A stretch of DNA of 44,628 nucleotides from Protostelium mycophagum (taxonomy: Eukaryota > Evosea > Variosea > Protosteliida > Protosteliaceae), in contig MZNV01001980.1 of assembly GCA_002081555.1 (NCBI GenBank), positions 1-44,628 of the forward strand. Direction: 5' to 3'. Numbering within the stretch: position 1 is the first letter of the stretch; each line of letters opens with the position of its first letter. Shown here in pieces: positions 33,553 to 44,628 of the stretch. Position numbers and translations under genes: made by a program. The notes below the pieces were generated by a model that did not search any database, was not told the DNA's origin, and saw only the letters and a list, made by a program, of their open reading frames with translations.

Positions 33553-33904
33553 CCAGTTGTTCGATCGTGGGTTTGATTATTCATACGTAAGTGCTCCTAC
33601 TTCACAGCTGTAGCTGCTTCGAATTCGGACTGGCAACAGTTCTTTTCCCTGCACTGCAGAGTAAGTGTTTAGAAAATTCAAAATCATTGCACAAAGATGA
33701 GAAATATCAAAGTACGAATTATCATCAACTTTAATTAACCGTTTGGCAGGGTCAGTACAAAGTAAATAGTTTTTCTTGAAATTGAAATTCTCTCAAACAA
33801 GATCCACCCAAATATTATTAATTTAAATATTCTGATAATTCTCTCTGCTGAGGGGATGGACCAATCTTGCAACAAGTGACCCTCCTAGATTGATCAATGA
33901 TGAT

Positions 33905-34349
33905 TTTTTAGATTATGGATTTCACCTGAGTATCAACAATTGCATCTACAACGAGAGAATACCTCTTTGCGGAAAGAGGGGATGACTTCGACTAAATTGA
34001 TGGCACATTATTCGAAGATCTTTCAGCAATTTGTATGATAAAAGATCACGCAAAATAACCACAAATATCTTTGCACAGTGCATCCTCTGGTATTTTGTGA
34101 TTTGTATAAATACAATGTATTTGATGCATCTTTGGCATTGTGCCTGTACTTGTTTAAAAGCCTCACCTTGGTTGCTGCTGAGCCTGATGTGATGATGACA
34201 AGTTTCCTCTTGTCACGGAATTCATTGCTGCTATATTTGGATCTCTTGGTGAGAATTCAAGTTTTTCGGCGCCAAATTTGAATTATTTGGCGGGATATTT
34301 GAAACGCCGGCGTTCATGATGGTACAAGATTTTTTCCGCCATGATATAA
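33905..34349 (+). pseudogene. Possible degenerate or wrongly modelled plus-strand gene
   Basis: A stretch near 34075-34245 reads HPLVFCDLYKYNVFDASLAL, then CLYLFKSLTLVAAEPDVMMT and LLSRNSLLLYLDLL, which looks coding. A GTGAGA donor follows, and an acceptor at about 34328 gives IFSAMI and TAA at 34347-34349. Upstream, the same frame is open (about 33910-34045, EYQQLHLQRENTSLRKEG) but two adjacent stops intervene, and the 46 nt intron that would remove them changes the frame. The alternative frame that splices correctly has one in-frame TAA. I recognise no family. It may be a decaying gene or one with an exon I have missed. Confidence 0.3.
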
Positions 34350-34397
34350 ACCTTCTCAACGAGGAATGTTCCAGTGAGAGATCACTAGCAGCTGAGT

Positions 34398-37300
34398 TCA
34401 CTTCTTTTTATTCATATAGGTGCTCTTATCAAAACTGTTCCCCCAGAAATAGTGATGGCCCAGTTTGTGGAATTCTTCTCCGTCATTCTGCCTCCTGACT
34501 ACCACGTTGTAGTGAGCGCGGTTTTCGTTGGGGAAGTTGTGTCCGATGTCATGTCTCATGATCTTGTACTCGATTCCGTTGATGCGACACTTCAACAATT
34601 TCGATTGACGATTCAGAGAACTCGGAAGTTTTTTGTAATCTTCTGAACTTGTTTCAAATCTTGTCGAATAGGGGATTTGTAGATCTCGAAATAAAGCTCT
34701 TCGGGCCTGCCTCTCGGTGGTACCGTAATATCTGATCTGGCCGATATCATCTTCCTCGCCTGTTGGGTTGGTTTTTCTGGAAAACATAGTATTGTCACCG
34801 CGCGGTTTGCGCGGTCCATCACCCCCGCTTCCACCGCCGCCGTCCACGCCGCCATTCTTTCCGGATCTCGCTCCTACCCCCACGATTCTGGGTCCAGAAG
34901 GTGTGCTCACGCGGTGCTGAGACCCGGATGAAGCGAGAGGTCTCTGCTGTTGGACTAGATTTGGCGCAAGGATGACACCTCCAATGACGTGTCTGTGTGA
35001 TCCTTCTGACAGGTTGTAGACGGTCGGGACCCACTGGTTGGCACCGAGGGGAATCTCGAACTGCCCGTTATAATGCTCTAAATTCCAGAGAGCTGCCTGA
35101 GCGTCAGGCAATATGGCCCTATGGAGACTCGACGCAAGTTCACCACTATTATGGTTCCAGACTGCACTTGACACTTGCTGTAATGACAATGCAGTGTTCA
35201 GACTGTTGCTCTGAACCCTCCAATCGTTACAGTCAGACTCCAACTTCTTTAATACGTCATACACGGCCTGTACTTGTTTGTTATCTGTGTCGGACAGCAG
35301 GGATACGATCTGAGTTCGCACGGAATATGTCAGCGATGCATTCAAGTCATTCGCAACCTCTCTGATCTTATTCTCGTTCTGTTGTAGAGGAAAGTCTGAC
35401 AGAGACGCAATGACATTATGGGCGGTCTCTGACAGATTTCTTTCAAGCAGCTTGACATCCTCTTGACGGTCCTGTATGATGGACCTCATGATGTTCTTCA
35501 TCGTGGCGAGTTTGCAGAGCTGAGCCAGCCTGCTAAAGACAGGGAAATGCTTTCCGATCTTGTCGTAGTTTTTGGTGAAACGAGATGCCCACTTGGACTC
35601 CTCAGACTCGTCATCGGGGTCGTCATCTTCTAATGATCCGTCTGACTTGCGTCTCATCGGCATGGTCTTGATGTGCATGGAGACTTTGCCGAACGTGACC
35701 GTGACCATGCTGTTTTTTTTCTCGATATGGTAGGGCAGATCTCCCGCCTCAATCCAGAAACGGTGCACCTGACACAGTCAGTGACGTCATCGTGAGTCCG
35801 TGACAACTCACACTATTGCCCGAAAAGTTGGTACCTAGAGGCTGCAGCGTCTCTCGCACCTCTTTGTCCGTGATGCCCTCCAGCATCGCACTGCTGCCTC
35901 TCATCTTGAACGGAAAGATGCCGCTCGCCTCCGCTCCCGTAGTGAATATTTTGAGAAGGTAATCTGCGTGAAAGAGAGAGTTCATGAAACGAGTTCCGGC
36001 CGTCTCTTTCTCCGAAATGAATTTCATGGCCTGAAAAGGCAGGTGAGGAAATTGAGAGTAGATCTGTTCGAGACTGAAGCAGAGCACTCTGTCCAGTGCG
36101 CAGCTGAAGACTTCGTCGACGTCTCTGTCATCAAAGAGGATCTCGGAGGTGGAAGTGCGTTGGAGATTGACGTTGCCCGTGACCAGATTGACAGAGAATC
36201 CAGTCATCTCAGTATAACCGGAAGTCACTGTCGCCCTCTGATCTGCCAAGATGTGAGAAATTTTCAAAAAGTTTCCGACATATTTCAAATGTCATCATAA
36301 AGTCACGACACATGATCACTCACTTTGGGTGTCGACAAAGCCGTTCTGAGAACGGGGTATCCATTCGCACGACATGTGGTTCTGGATTTGTTGTACGTCT
36401 ATCTCATTGATGTCCATAAAATCCTGCATGACAGTGATTCTGTCAGGCTGGCTCTCATCATCCGGCTGATTGATCCATCCTGAACATCAGTCAGATTAAC
36501 ACTCAGGTGTGTGTGATGGCATCACCTATTACTTGACCCTCAAACCAGACGTAATTGGCCACGTGTATGGGCAGACTCTTGGAGAAATTGACCAGTGCCA
36601 GCTTGAGACATGATTTTGCCATAGACTGATACACGATCATGTTGTAAATCATGTCGACGGAAGATGACCTCTTCGTCAATAGAAGCGGGCATACGGGCGC
36701 TACGTTCTGAAGCTTCTGTACAATGCAAGCGTAGATCTCTGCCTCGACGTCCGTCAGCTTATCTCCCATCATCGCGGCCTTCTGAATAATTACTCCGGCT
36801 AATGTCATGTTGACCACGGCGCCACTAACCACGCCGTGCAGTTTTTCGTTAAGCAGAAAAGCCAGAGATACACTCTTGGTGAATGCCCATGATAACGTAA
36901 GACCAGTTTCGTTTGGTGCGAATTGTAGAGCGGCCAGCCAGCACTGAGCCGACATGACATAAGCAATACAGGAGTCAAAATGGTTGCTGAAATCGATGTA
37001 CAGACGCGCAGCATCTATGGCTTGTTGTAGATCGATCACTCCTTGCCTCCTCCGCTCGTTCTGTACAATGCGGTCGCATCCTTTTGCGACCTGAAGAGGT
37101 CAGCCTCGAAAACAGCGTAGAAGATGAGACCTTTCCAAAATTCATTTAAACTCACCTTCGTGGCAACATTCGATTTGAGCCACATACCATACTCCGTACG
37201 CTTGGGTATGAGGTCATTTGACACCTGTCTCCAGATCATGGTCTGCAGCTCCTCTTTGAAGACGTGCGAGAAGATATCTCGAACGTGAGGCAGTGACAGG

Positions 37301-38593
37301 ATCCTGGCCAAGGCGTCGGAGGTGTCAGAGTCCGGGCAGTACTGCATGGCATGCGTGAACTCTTGCAGAGCGGTGACGTAATTTTGTTCCAGGAACGCGA
37401 TGGTACCGTCGATGATGTGAGACATCCATCTCCAACAGTGCAGGATGACGGTCGTAGAGGTCTCTTGAGAGTTGCCGCAGACCTCTTCCACTCGATTGAC
37501 TTTGGGTCTGAGCTTGGTCGCGAAGCTGTGTGTGTCAGATGCCCGTCAAATGACACAAAGACTCACCTCCTCAACTCTCTCAGGACATGGACTGAGTCGT
37601 CGCATAGTAGACCAAGCTGTATTCTTCTTGCGATCTCCTGCCTCTCATTGATGTCTAAGAGACGATCCGCCATCACAAATGTCTCATCGATCCGATGAGC
37701 TTCACCGCCAGTTCTGACCTCTCTGTAAATGACCTGGTTGTAGACGGCTTTCATGAGCATGTCGCTCGGGTCGAAGGGTTTGGCGTCGATGACACCACCC
37801 TCTTCCACCCGACAACGTAATTCATCGACCCACCCGTCGGATGTCCGGCCCATGAGACAGCATGTCTCGAGCCACCGCGACGGCGTCATCATCATCTTCA
37901 TCCTCTTGCAGCTTTTCGAGTTTCGATGGGTCCGTGAGGATCTCTCTAGCGTCGAGGGCTTTCTGGAATTGTCTCTGTGCCTCTTCGTCAGGCCTCTTGT
38001 CTGGGTGACATTGGAGTGCGATCCGTCTGAATGCGGCCTCGATGTCGGCTTTGGATGCGCCTTCGGACAGACCTAGCAGGGCAAGAAGGTGTTGTGTGTT
38101 CATTGTGTCTTGGAGCGTGTGAGATACTTTATGTTTGTCAGTGGGTGAGATTTTTGCCCAAAATTTTGGACGATAATAAATGTAGACAATGAATGTCCCT
38201 GAAAAATGGACCGGAGGTCCCACTTGTTTTTTGAATTCAGATTTTAACGCAGAAGATGACGTAAGCTGTCCATAGCCGATTGCATTATACGCACACAATT
38301 TGACTTTGAACTTTGATCTCAAACAGGTCAGGTATCTGGTCAGCAGATTTCTCCCATCTTCCAACGACTTCTGAGAATAATAACAGAGTCCCTGAGGTAT
38401 GTGGTTCTCAGTTGTAATCTCTGATTGACAAGGCACTCCCTGTATCTTGATGTGATAACATTAATTCGAGGATGTACAAAACACAAGAATAGATCCTCAC
38501 TGCCACATCCACTGTACACTCCTGACAACCCCAGTATCCTCCCTGCAGCTGTGCCATCAATTTCAGAGAATTTTTCTTGACGTGCCAACCCAT
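34398..38593 (-). CDS. Large J-domain fusion protein with bacterial-like body and polymorphic-toxin-like C-terminus
   Basis: About 1,300 residues. Residues about 1-150 (from MGWHVKKNSLK) are unrecognised. A J domain follows: MNTQHLLALLGLSEGASKAD, then FRRIALQCHPDKRPDEEA with the HPD motif that stimulates Hsp70. After an acidic linker, a possible 81 nt intron leads to GGVIDAKPFDPSDMLMKAVY. The middle is helical with TPR-like spacing (ALQEFTHAMQYCPDSDTSDA). Then RFMNSLFHADYLLKIFTTGA, RFWIEAGDLPYHI, FGKVSMHIKTMPM and RFTKNYDKIGKHFPVFSRLA recall large proteins of Planctomycetes and amoeba-associated bacteria. A Gly-rich hinge (about 34780-34870) precedes a terminal domain with KIMRHDIGHNFPNENRAHYN, like terminal domains of bacterial polymorphic toxins. 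The gene looks intact, with few introns compared with its neighbours. If the 5' exon is wrong, an ATG at 38103 begins at the J domain. Confidence 0.8.
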
Positions 38594-38816
38594 TGCTTTA
38601 CTGTGTGAGGATCAGAAGGTTCAAGATTCACAGAGGTTTCTCCATCTCACATTTCATTGGAATGAAACTCGCCGTTGTAGAGATAGATAAATTCATTGGA
38701 AAAGAATTATTCTAATCACAAAGAATCACTCAATTCCTTTATAAAATCAACACGAGCCATTTCCTTTGCGTTCACTGTTCAAAGACACCTTTTTGAGATG
38801 ATCTGCATCCATCAGA

Positions 38817-39280
38817 TCACCAAAAAATGGAGAACAAAGATGCATACCATTTCTTCTTTTTTGCATCTTGCATCAGTAAGTCTTTTGCCTCATTGATCTT
38901 TGTGGCCAGAAGCTGTGAGCCGCCACTGTCTGGATGGTTCTTGCGCATTAGTTGATGATGTGCTTTCTTCAATTCGACTTCTGTGAATGAAAAACTCCTT
39001 AGTTCTCTCAGCGAAAGTCAGTATCCCTCGGATATTCGAAATACCTCATGTTCAAGATGTTTCTGGCCTCTTTATGATTCATCACCGGTTCAAAACCTGT
39101 ACCAAGGTGCTCTTTGGGCAACTGATTGCCCATGTATGTTAATTGTTCGTGGTATCGGTACGATTCTGGTATTTTGATCTTCTGTAATTGTTGCCATTTC
39201 AGGTATCTTGAAACCACTTGCTTTCCACCATAACTGATGCCAGCGATCGCAAGGAGACCAACCACAATTGGCAGAACCAT
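38817..39280 (-). CDS. PAM18/TIM14, J-protein of the mitochondrial import motor
   Basis: PAM18 is an inner-membrane J-protein that drives mtHsp70 in matrix protein import. ATG 39280 gives [20 protein letters not shown], a single N-terminal membrane helix, as in the family. The DnaJ part runs [20 protein letters not shown] (spliced) to [20 protein letters not shown] and [23 protein letters not shown] lies in NHPDSGG, and the GGS...[11 protein letters not shown] end is diagnostic for PAM18/DNAJC19. One short intron splits the J domain near 38985-39040. After the KKKK stretch either a short tail ending FSIFW at TGA 38817-38819 is translated, as modelled, or the GTATGC there is a donor. It is divergent from SMC2 with 120 bp between starts. 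Confidence 0.93.
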
Positions 39281-39400
39281 TCTGTTATCGATGTCGTGAT
39301 GTGATCTTGGTCGCGGATTTCCCACCAGCGCATTTTCCGCGTTTTTTGGCGGGAGAATCACAATTCAATCAAACATACCTTTTATACATCATCCTCCCCC
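39281..39400. promoter_or_regulatory. Short divergent promoter region, PAM18/SMC2
   Basis: Only 120 bases separate the two divergent start codons. The right half is T/A-rich with CATACCTTTTATACATCATCC just before the SMC2 ATG, where TTTTATA is the nearest TATA-like word. The left half is GC-rich with TTTTCCGCGTTTTTTGGCGGG, an E2F-like TTTGGCGGG that would suit a cell-cycle gene; this is suggestive only. Confidence 0.4.
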
Positions 39401-42400
39401 ATGTATATTGAGGAGATTATCGTCGATGGTTTTAAGAGCTATGCCACTCGAACGGTCATTTCTGGCTTTGATCCGACTTTCAATGCCATCACTGGACTAA
39501 ACGGATCAGGAAAATCAAATATTTTAGACTCCATCTGTTTCGTCTTGGGTATTACCAACCTTTCACAGGTAAATCGTCCACATGTGATTTCGATTAATTC
39601 ACCATAGGTCAGAGTTGGTAATCTACAAGAACTTGTTTATAAACAAGGGCAAGCTGGTGTCACAAAAGCCAGCGTAACTATTGTCTTCAATAATTCCAAT
39701 CCCAAGCAGTCACCAGTCGGTTATGAACACAACGAGAAGATCACTATCAATCGACAGGTCATCTTTCATTTCTCATTCTATATTTATCAGCCAAGGTGGT
39801 CATCGGAGGAAGAAATAAATACCTCATAAATGGACACACAGCACAAGTACAGAGAGTTCAGAACCTGTTTCACTCCGTTCAATTGAATGTCAACAACCCA
39901 CACTTTCTCATCATGCAAGGACGTATTACCAAAGTCATCAATATGAAACCCCCTGAAATGTTAGCCATGATAGAGGAGGCCGCAGGAACTCGTATGTACG
40001 AGGAGAAAAAATTACATTCTCTTCGTATCATCGAGAAAAAAGGGAAGAAGGTCGAAGAGATCGAAAAGGTGATCAGAATCCACGCGTATACATCCCATCA
40101 TTTCTGAGACGATCAAACAGATCCTTAAAGAGGACATCACACCCACACTCCAGAATTTAGAGAAGGAACGAACTCATTATTCAAAATTCATCAAGAACCA
40201 GACCGAAATACAAGAGCTGAGCAGAGTCTCTGTGGCCTACGAGTACGTCAAGGCCAGAAAGTTGGTAGACAATTCTTCAAGTGGAGTGGAAGAGCTTCAG
40301 AAGAGGAAAGACGAAGCGACAGAGGAGAGCAGAAACGTGCAGGCCGAGATAGAGAAGAAGGGAAAGAAGTTGAAGGACGCCATAGGAAAGAAAGAGGCAG
40401 AAATGTCTGGTGGATACAAGCAGGTTGAGAAGAGGGTGAGTTTTGAAGATTTCTACTTGAATTCTGAAGTTTTTTCAGGTGGAGGAATTGTCGAAGGAAC
40501 TGGTGAAGATGAATTCTGAACTCAAACATTTGGACGAGAATATCAACGCTGAGGAAGCGAAGATCACAAAGCTGCAAGAATCCGCTGAAGAGACCAAACA
40601 GTCCCTCGCCAAGAAGGAAAAAGAACACGACAAGGCCATACAGAACAACAAGAAGTACGAAGACACACATAAGAAGTATAGTGAGCAGCTGTTAGACATG
40701 CAGCAACAATACCAGACTCTATGTACCGGTATCTCCTCTGACAGCGTCGGCTCCAAAACTCTCAGCAAGAGGCTCATGGGTGAGTCTCATAACCTAAAAT
40801 TATTTTTGACTCGTTCCAGATGCCGAAAAAGATGTATTGGATTGCTCAACCGGTGCCAAACAGTGCAATATGAGACTGGAGCATGCTTCAGCAGAACTGA
40901 AGGAAAACAAATCTGCAGCTCAATCTATCGGAAAAGAATACACCGAACTGAACAACAAGGCGAAATCACTCGCAAAAGATGTCGCCAAATTGAAGGAGGA
41001 ACTCGGAAAATTTCAATACGACGAGAGCGCACATATGGAACTGATACAGAGAAAAAGAAACCAAGAAAACATCGTCATGAAGCTGAGAGAGGTGATGTGA
41101 CATGTCGCGAGTGTCATTTTGACACGGTTATAGGAAGTAGAACAGCTTCAAGGACAAGTCGCCGGTTTACAGTTCAGATATGTCGACCCAGAGAAGAACT
41201 TTGACAGGGAGAGAGTGAAAGGACTCGTAGCTAATCTGATACAAGTGAAAGATCCCAAAAATGCCATGGCCTTGGAGGTGAGCTGAGTCTATATTTATCT
41301 GTAATTTTAGTGTAAATTCGATCTTGTTAAATTCTCACAGGTCACGGCTGGAGGAAAATTGTACAATGTTATTGTAGATACAGAGGACACTGCGAAGGCC
41401 CTGCTCAAAAATGGTCGACTCACAAAGAGAGTCACCATCTTGCCCCTCAACAACATCAACCGCAAGAAGGTAACACCTTCGTTTCCCACTTCTTTTTTAT
41501 CAAAAGCTCAACCAAATTAGGTCGAATCTGGTGTTTTGAAAAAGGCAAAGGACACTGTTGGTGAAGAGGCCCGACTCGCCCTCTCTCTCGTTGTCTTTGA
41601 GGATGAGGTTGAAGCCGCAATGAACTTTGTGTTTGGAAACACATTCGTCTGTGAGAACTCTGCTGCCGCAAAGAAGATCACCTTCAATGACCAAATCAAA
41701 ACGCGAAGTGTTACGATGCAAGGAGACGTGTTCGACCCCTCCGGAACACTGACAGGTCAGCGATCTGACATTTCGTGTCAAAATTGACGTCTTGACAGGA
41801 GGATCTCGTGTCCAAGCGGGAAGTATTCTGGAGAAGTTATCCAAAGTGAATCAGAAGATATCTGAATTGCAAGAACAACAGAAGATTCTGCAACAAATAC
41901 AAGAACAGCTCTCAAAGATGGAACAGGCCGCATCCAACTGTAAAGACCAGAAGAGACAATACGACTTGAAAAATCACGAATTGCAACTACTCCAGGTATA
42001 TTTTCATCCTAAACAAAAAACTTTATCACCCAACATTGAAGAATCCATTTTAAAAATAACAGACACGTATTGGCCAGAGTTCACACGGAAGGTTATTGGA
42101 GAGATGCAAAGAGCTTGAAGAAGAGCTCGTGGAAGCTAAAGAAAAAGCAGAAGAGAATAACCGTAAAGAGGAGGAGGCACGCAAGCTCGTAGAGGACCTC
42201 AAGAGCCAGTTGAAGAATTTCTCCAGCACCAGAGAAGACCGCATGAAGGATTTAGAGGTAGATCTCAACACCAAGAATCTCCGCTGAAATCTCGCAGAAA
42301 AGAATGAACGACTTGAAGAAACAAGAAGCGAAATCCACCAAAGAGATGAAGGAGAGACAGGCCGGCTCCGCACAAATCAAGGCGGAGATCGACGATTTGA

Positions 42401-43807
42401 CGTCTGAGTTCAGCCGAATCACCGAAGAAATCGAACAACTACAACGCTCAGTGTCACAAATGACTGAGACGGCGGACAGAAAGCGCGTGGTTGTGGAACA
42501 GAAGAGGGCGGAGAATGCGGAGCAGGAGGACGCTCTGAACGAGAAGAAATCATACATGATGAACACGGACAAGAGCATCGCGGTTATGATGCAAGAGAAG
42601 GACCAGCTGTCAAAACAGCTGACAGATCTGGACATCGAGCTGAAGAAGATTGAACACAACATTGCGAGGTGAGAGACTCATATTCCAAAGCAAGACAAAG
42701 ATTGCGTAGAGCCAGACGGAAATATTACCTGACGCCCCAGAAATTGAAACTTTTCAGGTCATACAAGGACTCTAAGGACGCGAGCAGATATGTAGAACAA
42801 TTGGAAGAGAAATACAATTGGATCGCGAAGGAGAAACAGTGAGTGTCTTTGGCAGTGCAGCCATAAGCTCGTCTTTACGAGCGGAAATATTGATCATCAC
42901 AGACATTTTGGAAAGGCAAACACTGCCTACGATTTCAAGGCAAGAAACCCAGAAGAGGTGCAGAAACAGCTGAACGAACTGCAAGAAGAACAGATGAGGC
43001 TTTCAAAACAAGTCAACAAGAAGGTCATGAGTATGTTTGAAAAGTGAGTTTCCCGCCAAAATCCAAATCCAAATTTTGAATATAAAAAGGGCCGAGCAAG
43101 AGTACAAGGACTTGATGGACAAGAAGGCTATTATCGAGAAAGACAAGGAGAAGATAGAATCGGTCATCGCTGAGCTCGATGGACAGAAGAAAAAAGCTTT
43201 AGAATCCACTTGGCAGAAGGTCAACAAGTGAGTTTTTTATAAATTTTATTTCACAAAAATCCAAATTGTGAAATAATCGCGATTATTTTTTGACAAATGA
43301 ATAAAATTTTCAGGGACTTTGGATCGATTTTCTCTACTTTGTTGCCTGGAACTACGGCGAGATTGTCTCCACCGGAAGGCCAAGGCGTAATGGACGGACT
43401 CGAAATGAAGGTAATTTCCAAAAATTCCTCGTTGTAGACCACCAAACTCGACTATCTACAACCGCAGAATTTTTACTGAGATTCTTCAGGTGGCCTTTGG
43501 AGGACAATGGAAAGAATCTCTCAGCGAACTCAGTGGTGGCCAGCGCTCACTCTTGGCCCTTTCCCTCATTCTGTCGCTGTTGCTTTTCAAGCCGGCGCCT
43601 ATGTATATTTTGGACGAAATTGACGCGGCACTCGACCTCTCTCACACACAGAACATCGGGCAGATGCTTAAGAACCACTTTTCGCAGTCGCAGTTTATTG
43701 TCGTGTCGCTGAAGGAGGATATGTTTAGAAATGCCAATGTGCTGTTCAGAACTAAATTTGTGGACGGAGTCTCCACTGTCAATGTGACCAAGAGAACCAC
43801 CCGATAA
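39401..43807 (+). CDS. SMC2: Condensin subunit SMC2
   Basis: SMC2 pairs with SMC4 as the ATPase core of condensin, which compacts mitotic chromosomes. ATG 39401 gives [18 protein letters not shown], the canonical SMC2 opening. Walker A is GLNGSGKSN at residues 32-40, then [40 protein letters not shown] and [19 protein letters not shown] are near-invariant SMC2 blocks. A long coiled coil follows, broken by the hinge (about 41160-41760; [51 protein letters not shown]). The second coil returns to the head with [20 protein letters not shown], the ABC signature [14 protein letters not shown] and Walker [13 protein letters not shown]. The end is [13 protein letters not shown] and NVTKRTTR. About 15 short introns give a total near 1,170 residues, normal for SMC2. 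Confidence 0.97.
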
Positions 43808-43848
43808 ATAGAATTTATTTAATTTCGAATTTTCTGATTTCCGAAAAA

Positions 43849-44052
43849 TCACAATGAAACATCATGAGGCCGGGCACGACGAATTTTGAAGTGGTAGCCA
43901 CATGGAAAGAATGCAATTTCGCCCTGCTTTAGAGGATTGTAGATCTTCATATTCCTAGGTTGTTCATGTGTGACCTCAACAATAAAGTAACGTTCAGTTG
44001 AACAGACAACGGAAAACTCAGTCATGCGGTAGCAACCGAGAGATCTTCCCAT
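43849..44052 (-). CDS. Small hypothetical protein or last exon of a minus-strand gene
   Basis: A 67-residue frame starts at ATG 44052 (MGRSLGCYRMTEFSVVCSTE) and ends QGEIAFFPCGYHFKIRRARP-HDVSL at 43849. The composition looks protein-like, with alternating beta-type stretches, but I recognise no family. A second open frame just upstream on the same strand (to about 44240, with YFWCTNLFVAFRGYTVRLVG) could be a preceding exon joined by an intron ending AACAG near 44091, but it lacks an ATG. It converges on SMC2 with 41 bp between stops. Confidence 0.45.
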   Translation of the reverse strand: MGRSLGCYRMTEFSVVCSTERYFIVEVTHEQPRNMKIYNPLKQGEIAFFPCGYHFKIRRARPHDVSL

Positions 44053-44288
44053 TACGCTCGGAAATACGGTTCTGCTGAACTAATAGTTTCGCACTGTTCC
44101 TATATTTTGAGAAATGAGGTCCTACAAGGCGCACAGTGTAACCTCTAAATGCCACGAATAGATTCGTGCACCAAAAATACCGCAGAAATCTACATCTTCT
44201 ACCGTTCTGCGGCACCCACAAGTACTTTGCGTTGGACCTCACTTATCAACAACAACACTCGACAACCAACACGACGATAACAGCACTC

Positions 44289-44628
44289 ATGAAAATCATT
44301 CTTCTTCTCTGTTTCATCGCTGGCATCCTCTCCCAGACATGCCAGAAGTCTGACTATTGCCCTTCCACTCTGTGTGCTTGCAGTGGTGCCTGCTACAGTG
44401 AGGACCAGTACTGGTAATTTACTAGTGTGTACGTATCATGTTCTGAAGTTTGTACAGCTGCCCTAATGGACAACTTACTCAAAAGGCTTTCTGTCCCACC
44501 GCCCCCAGCTCTACTGGAAGTGTCTGCACACCCGTATCCATCGCACCTCTATCCAATTGTGCCAGCAGCAATCCCGCCAGAGACTTACACTGCTGTACAT
44601 CTGACGGCTATGGAATGGCCGATGGAGC
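44289..44628 (+). CDS. Secreted Cys-rich protein, truncated by window end
   Basis: ATG 44289 opens MKIILLLCFIAGILSQ, a textbook signal peptide with cleavage near SQTC. The mature part is Cys-rich: CQKSDYCPSTLCACSGACYS, then after a 45 nt intron (about 44415-44459) CPNGQLTQKAFCPTAPSS, SVCTPVSIAPLSNCASSN and LHCCTSDGYGMADGA up to the window edge. Cys spacing of this kind is common in extracellular proteins of amoebae; I cannot name a family. The split codon TG|C joins in frame. The gene continues beyond 44628. Confidence 0.75.

Noticed and set aside
41500-41844. Minus-strand open frames opposite SMC2
   Set aside because: Shadow frames of the SMC2 hinge; no independent signals.

Overview
This is nuclear DNA from a free-living unicellular eukaryote with a compact genome. 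Genes lie on both strands, often 10-500 bp apart. Most are cut by many very short introns (about 35-60 nt, GT...AG, usually with a CTGAC/CTAAC-like branch point close to the acceptor). The gene content fits an amoebozoan of the Protostelium/Planoprotostelium kind: an RNA-directed RNA polymerase, condensin SMC2, GATOR2 WDR59, a GDAP2-type macro plus SEC14 protein, and a large bacterial-like DnaJ fusion. That placement is inference; no rRNA or organism marker is present. I see no tRNA, rRNA, CRISPR array, retroelement or virus fossil.

Layout, left half: a two-pass membrane protein (814-2092 +); a choline-transporter-like SLC44 protein (2209-5073 -); SKP1 (5470-6041 +); an RDR-type RNA-dependent RNA polymerase (6098-9431 or further, -); ribophorin I/OST1 (9929-11871 +); a mitochondrial-type methionyl-tRNA synthetase (11898-14840 -); a dual-specificity phosphatase (14929-15585 +); a poor region (15586-16524); a small hypothetical gene (16525-16929 +); GDAP2-like (17220-19670 -); and WDR59 (about 20076-25496 -).

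Layout, right half: ADAT3 (25568-27506 +), which carries a piggyBac-like MITE in an intron; an eleven-exon MORN-repeat gene (27662-28860 +); a tyrosine phosphatase with a putatively myristoylated N-terminus (28949-31239 -); a SMYD-type SET/MYND methyltransferase (31496-33552 -); a doubtful plus-strand gene (about 33905-34349); a large DnaJ fusion with bacterial-like and toxin-like parts (34398-38593 -); PAM18/TIM14 (38817-39280 -); SMC2 (39401-43807 +); a small hypothetical ORF (43849-44052 -); and a secreted Cys-rich protein cut by the window end (44289-44628 +).

The genes do not form a pathway; most are housekeeping. Several pairs are divergent over 70-400 bp and probably share promoters: SLC44/SKP1, MetRS/DSP, WDR59/ADAT3 and PAM18/SMC2. 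The most unusual items are the DnaJ fusion, the exon-per-repeat MORN gene, the TTAA-flanked MITE, a dispersed ACGGTAA/TTACCGT element, and a striking excess of the octamer GTTGTAGA/TCTACAAC. Exon models were built by eye from splice signals and reading-frame continuity, so individual junctions may be off.
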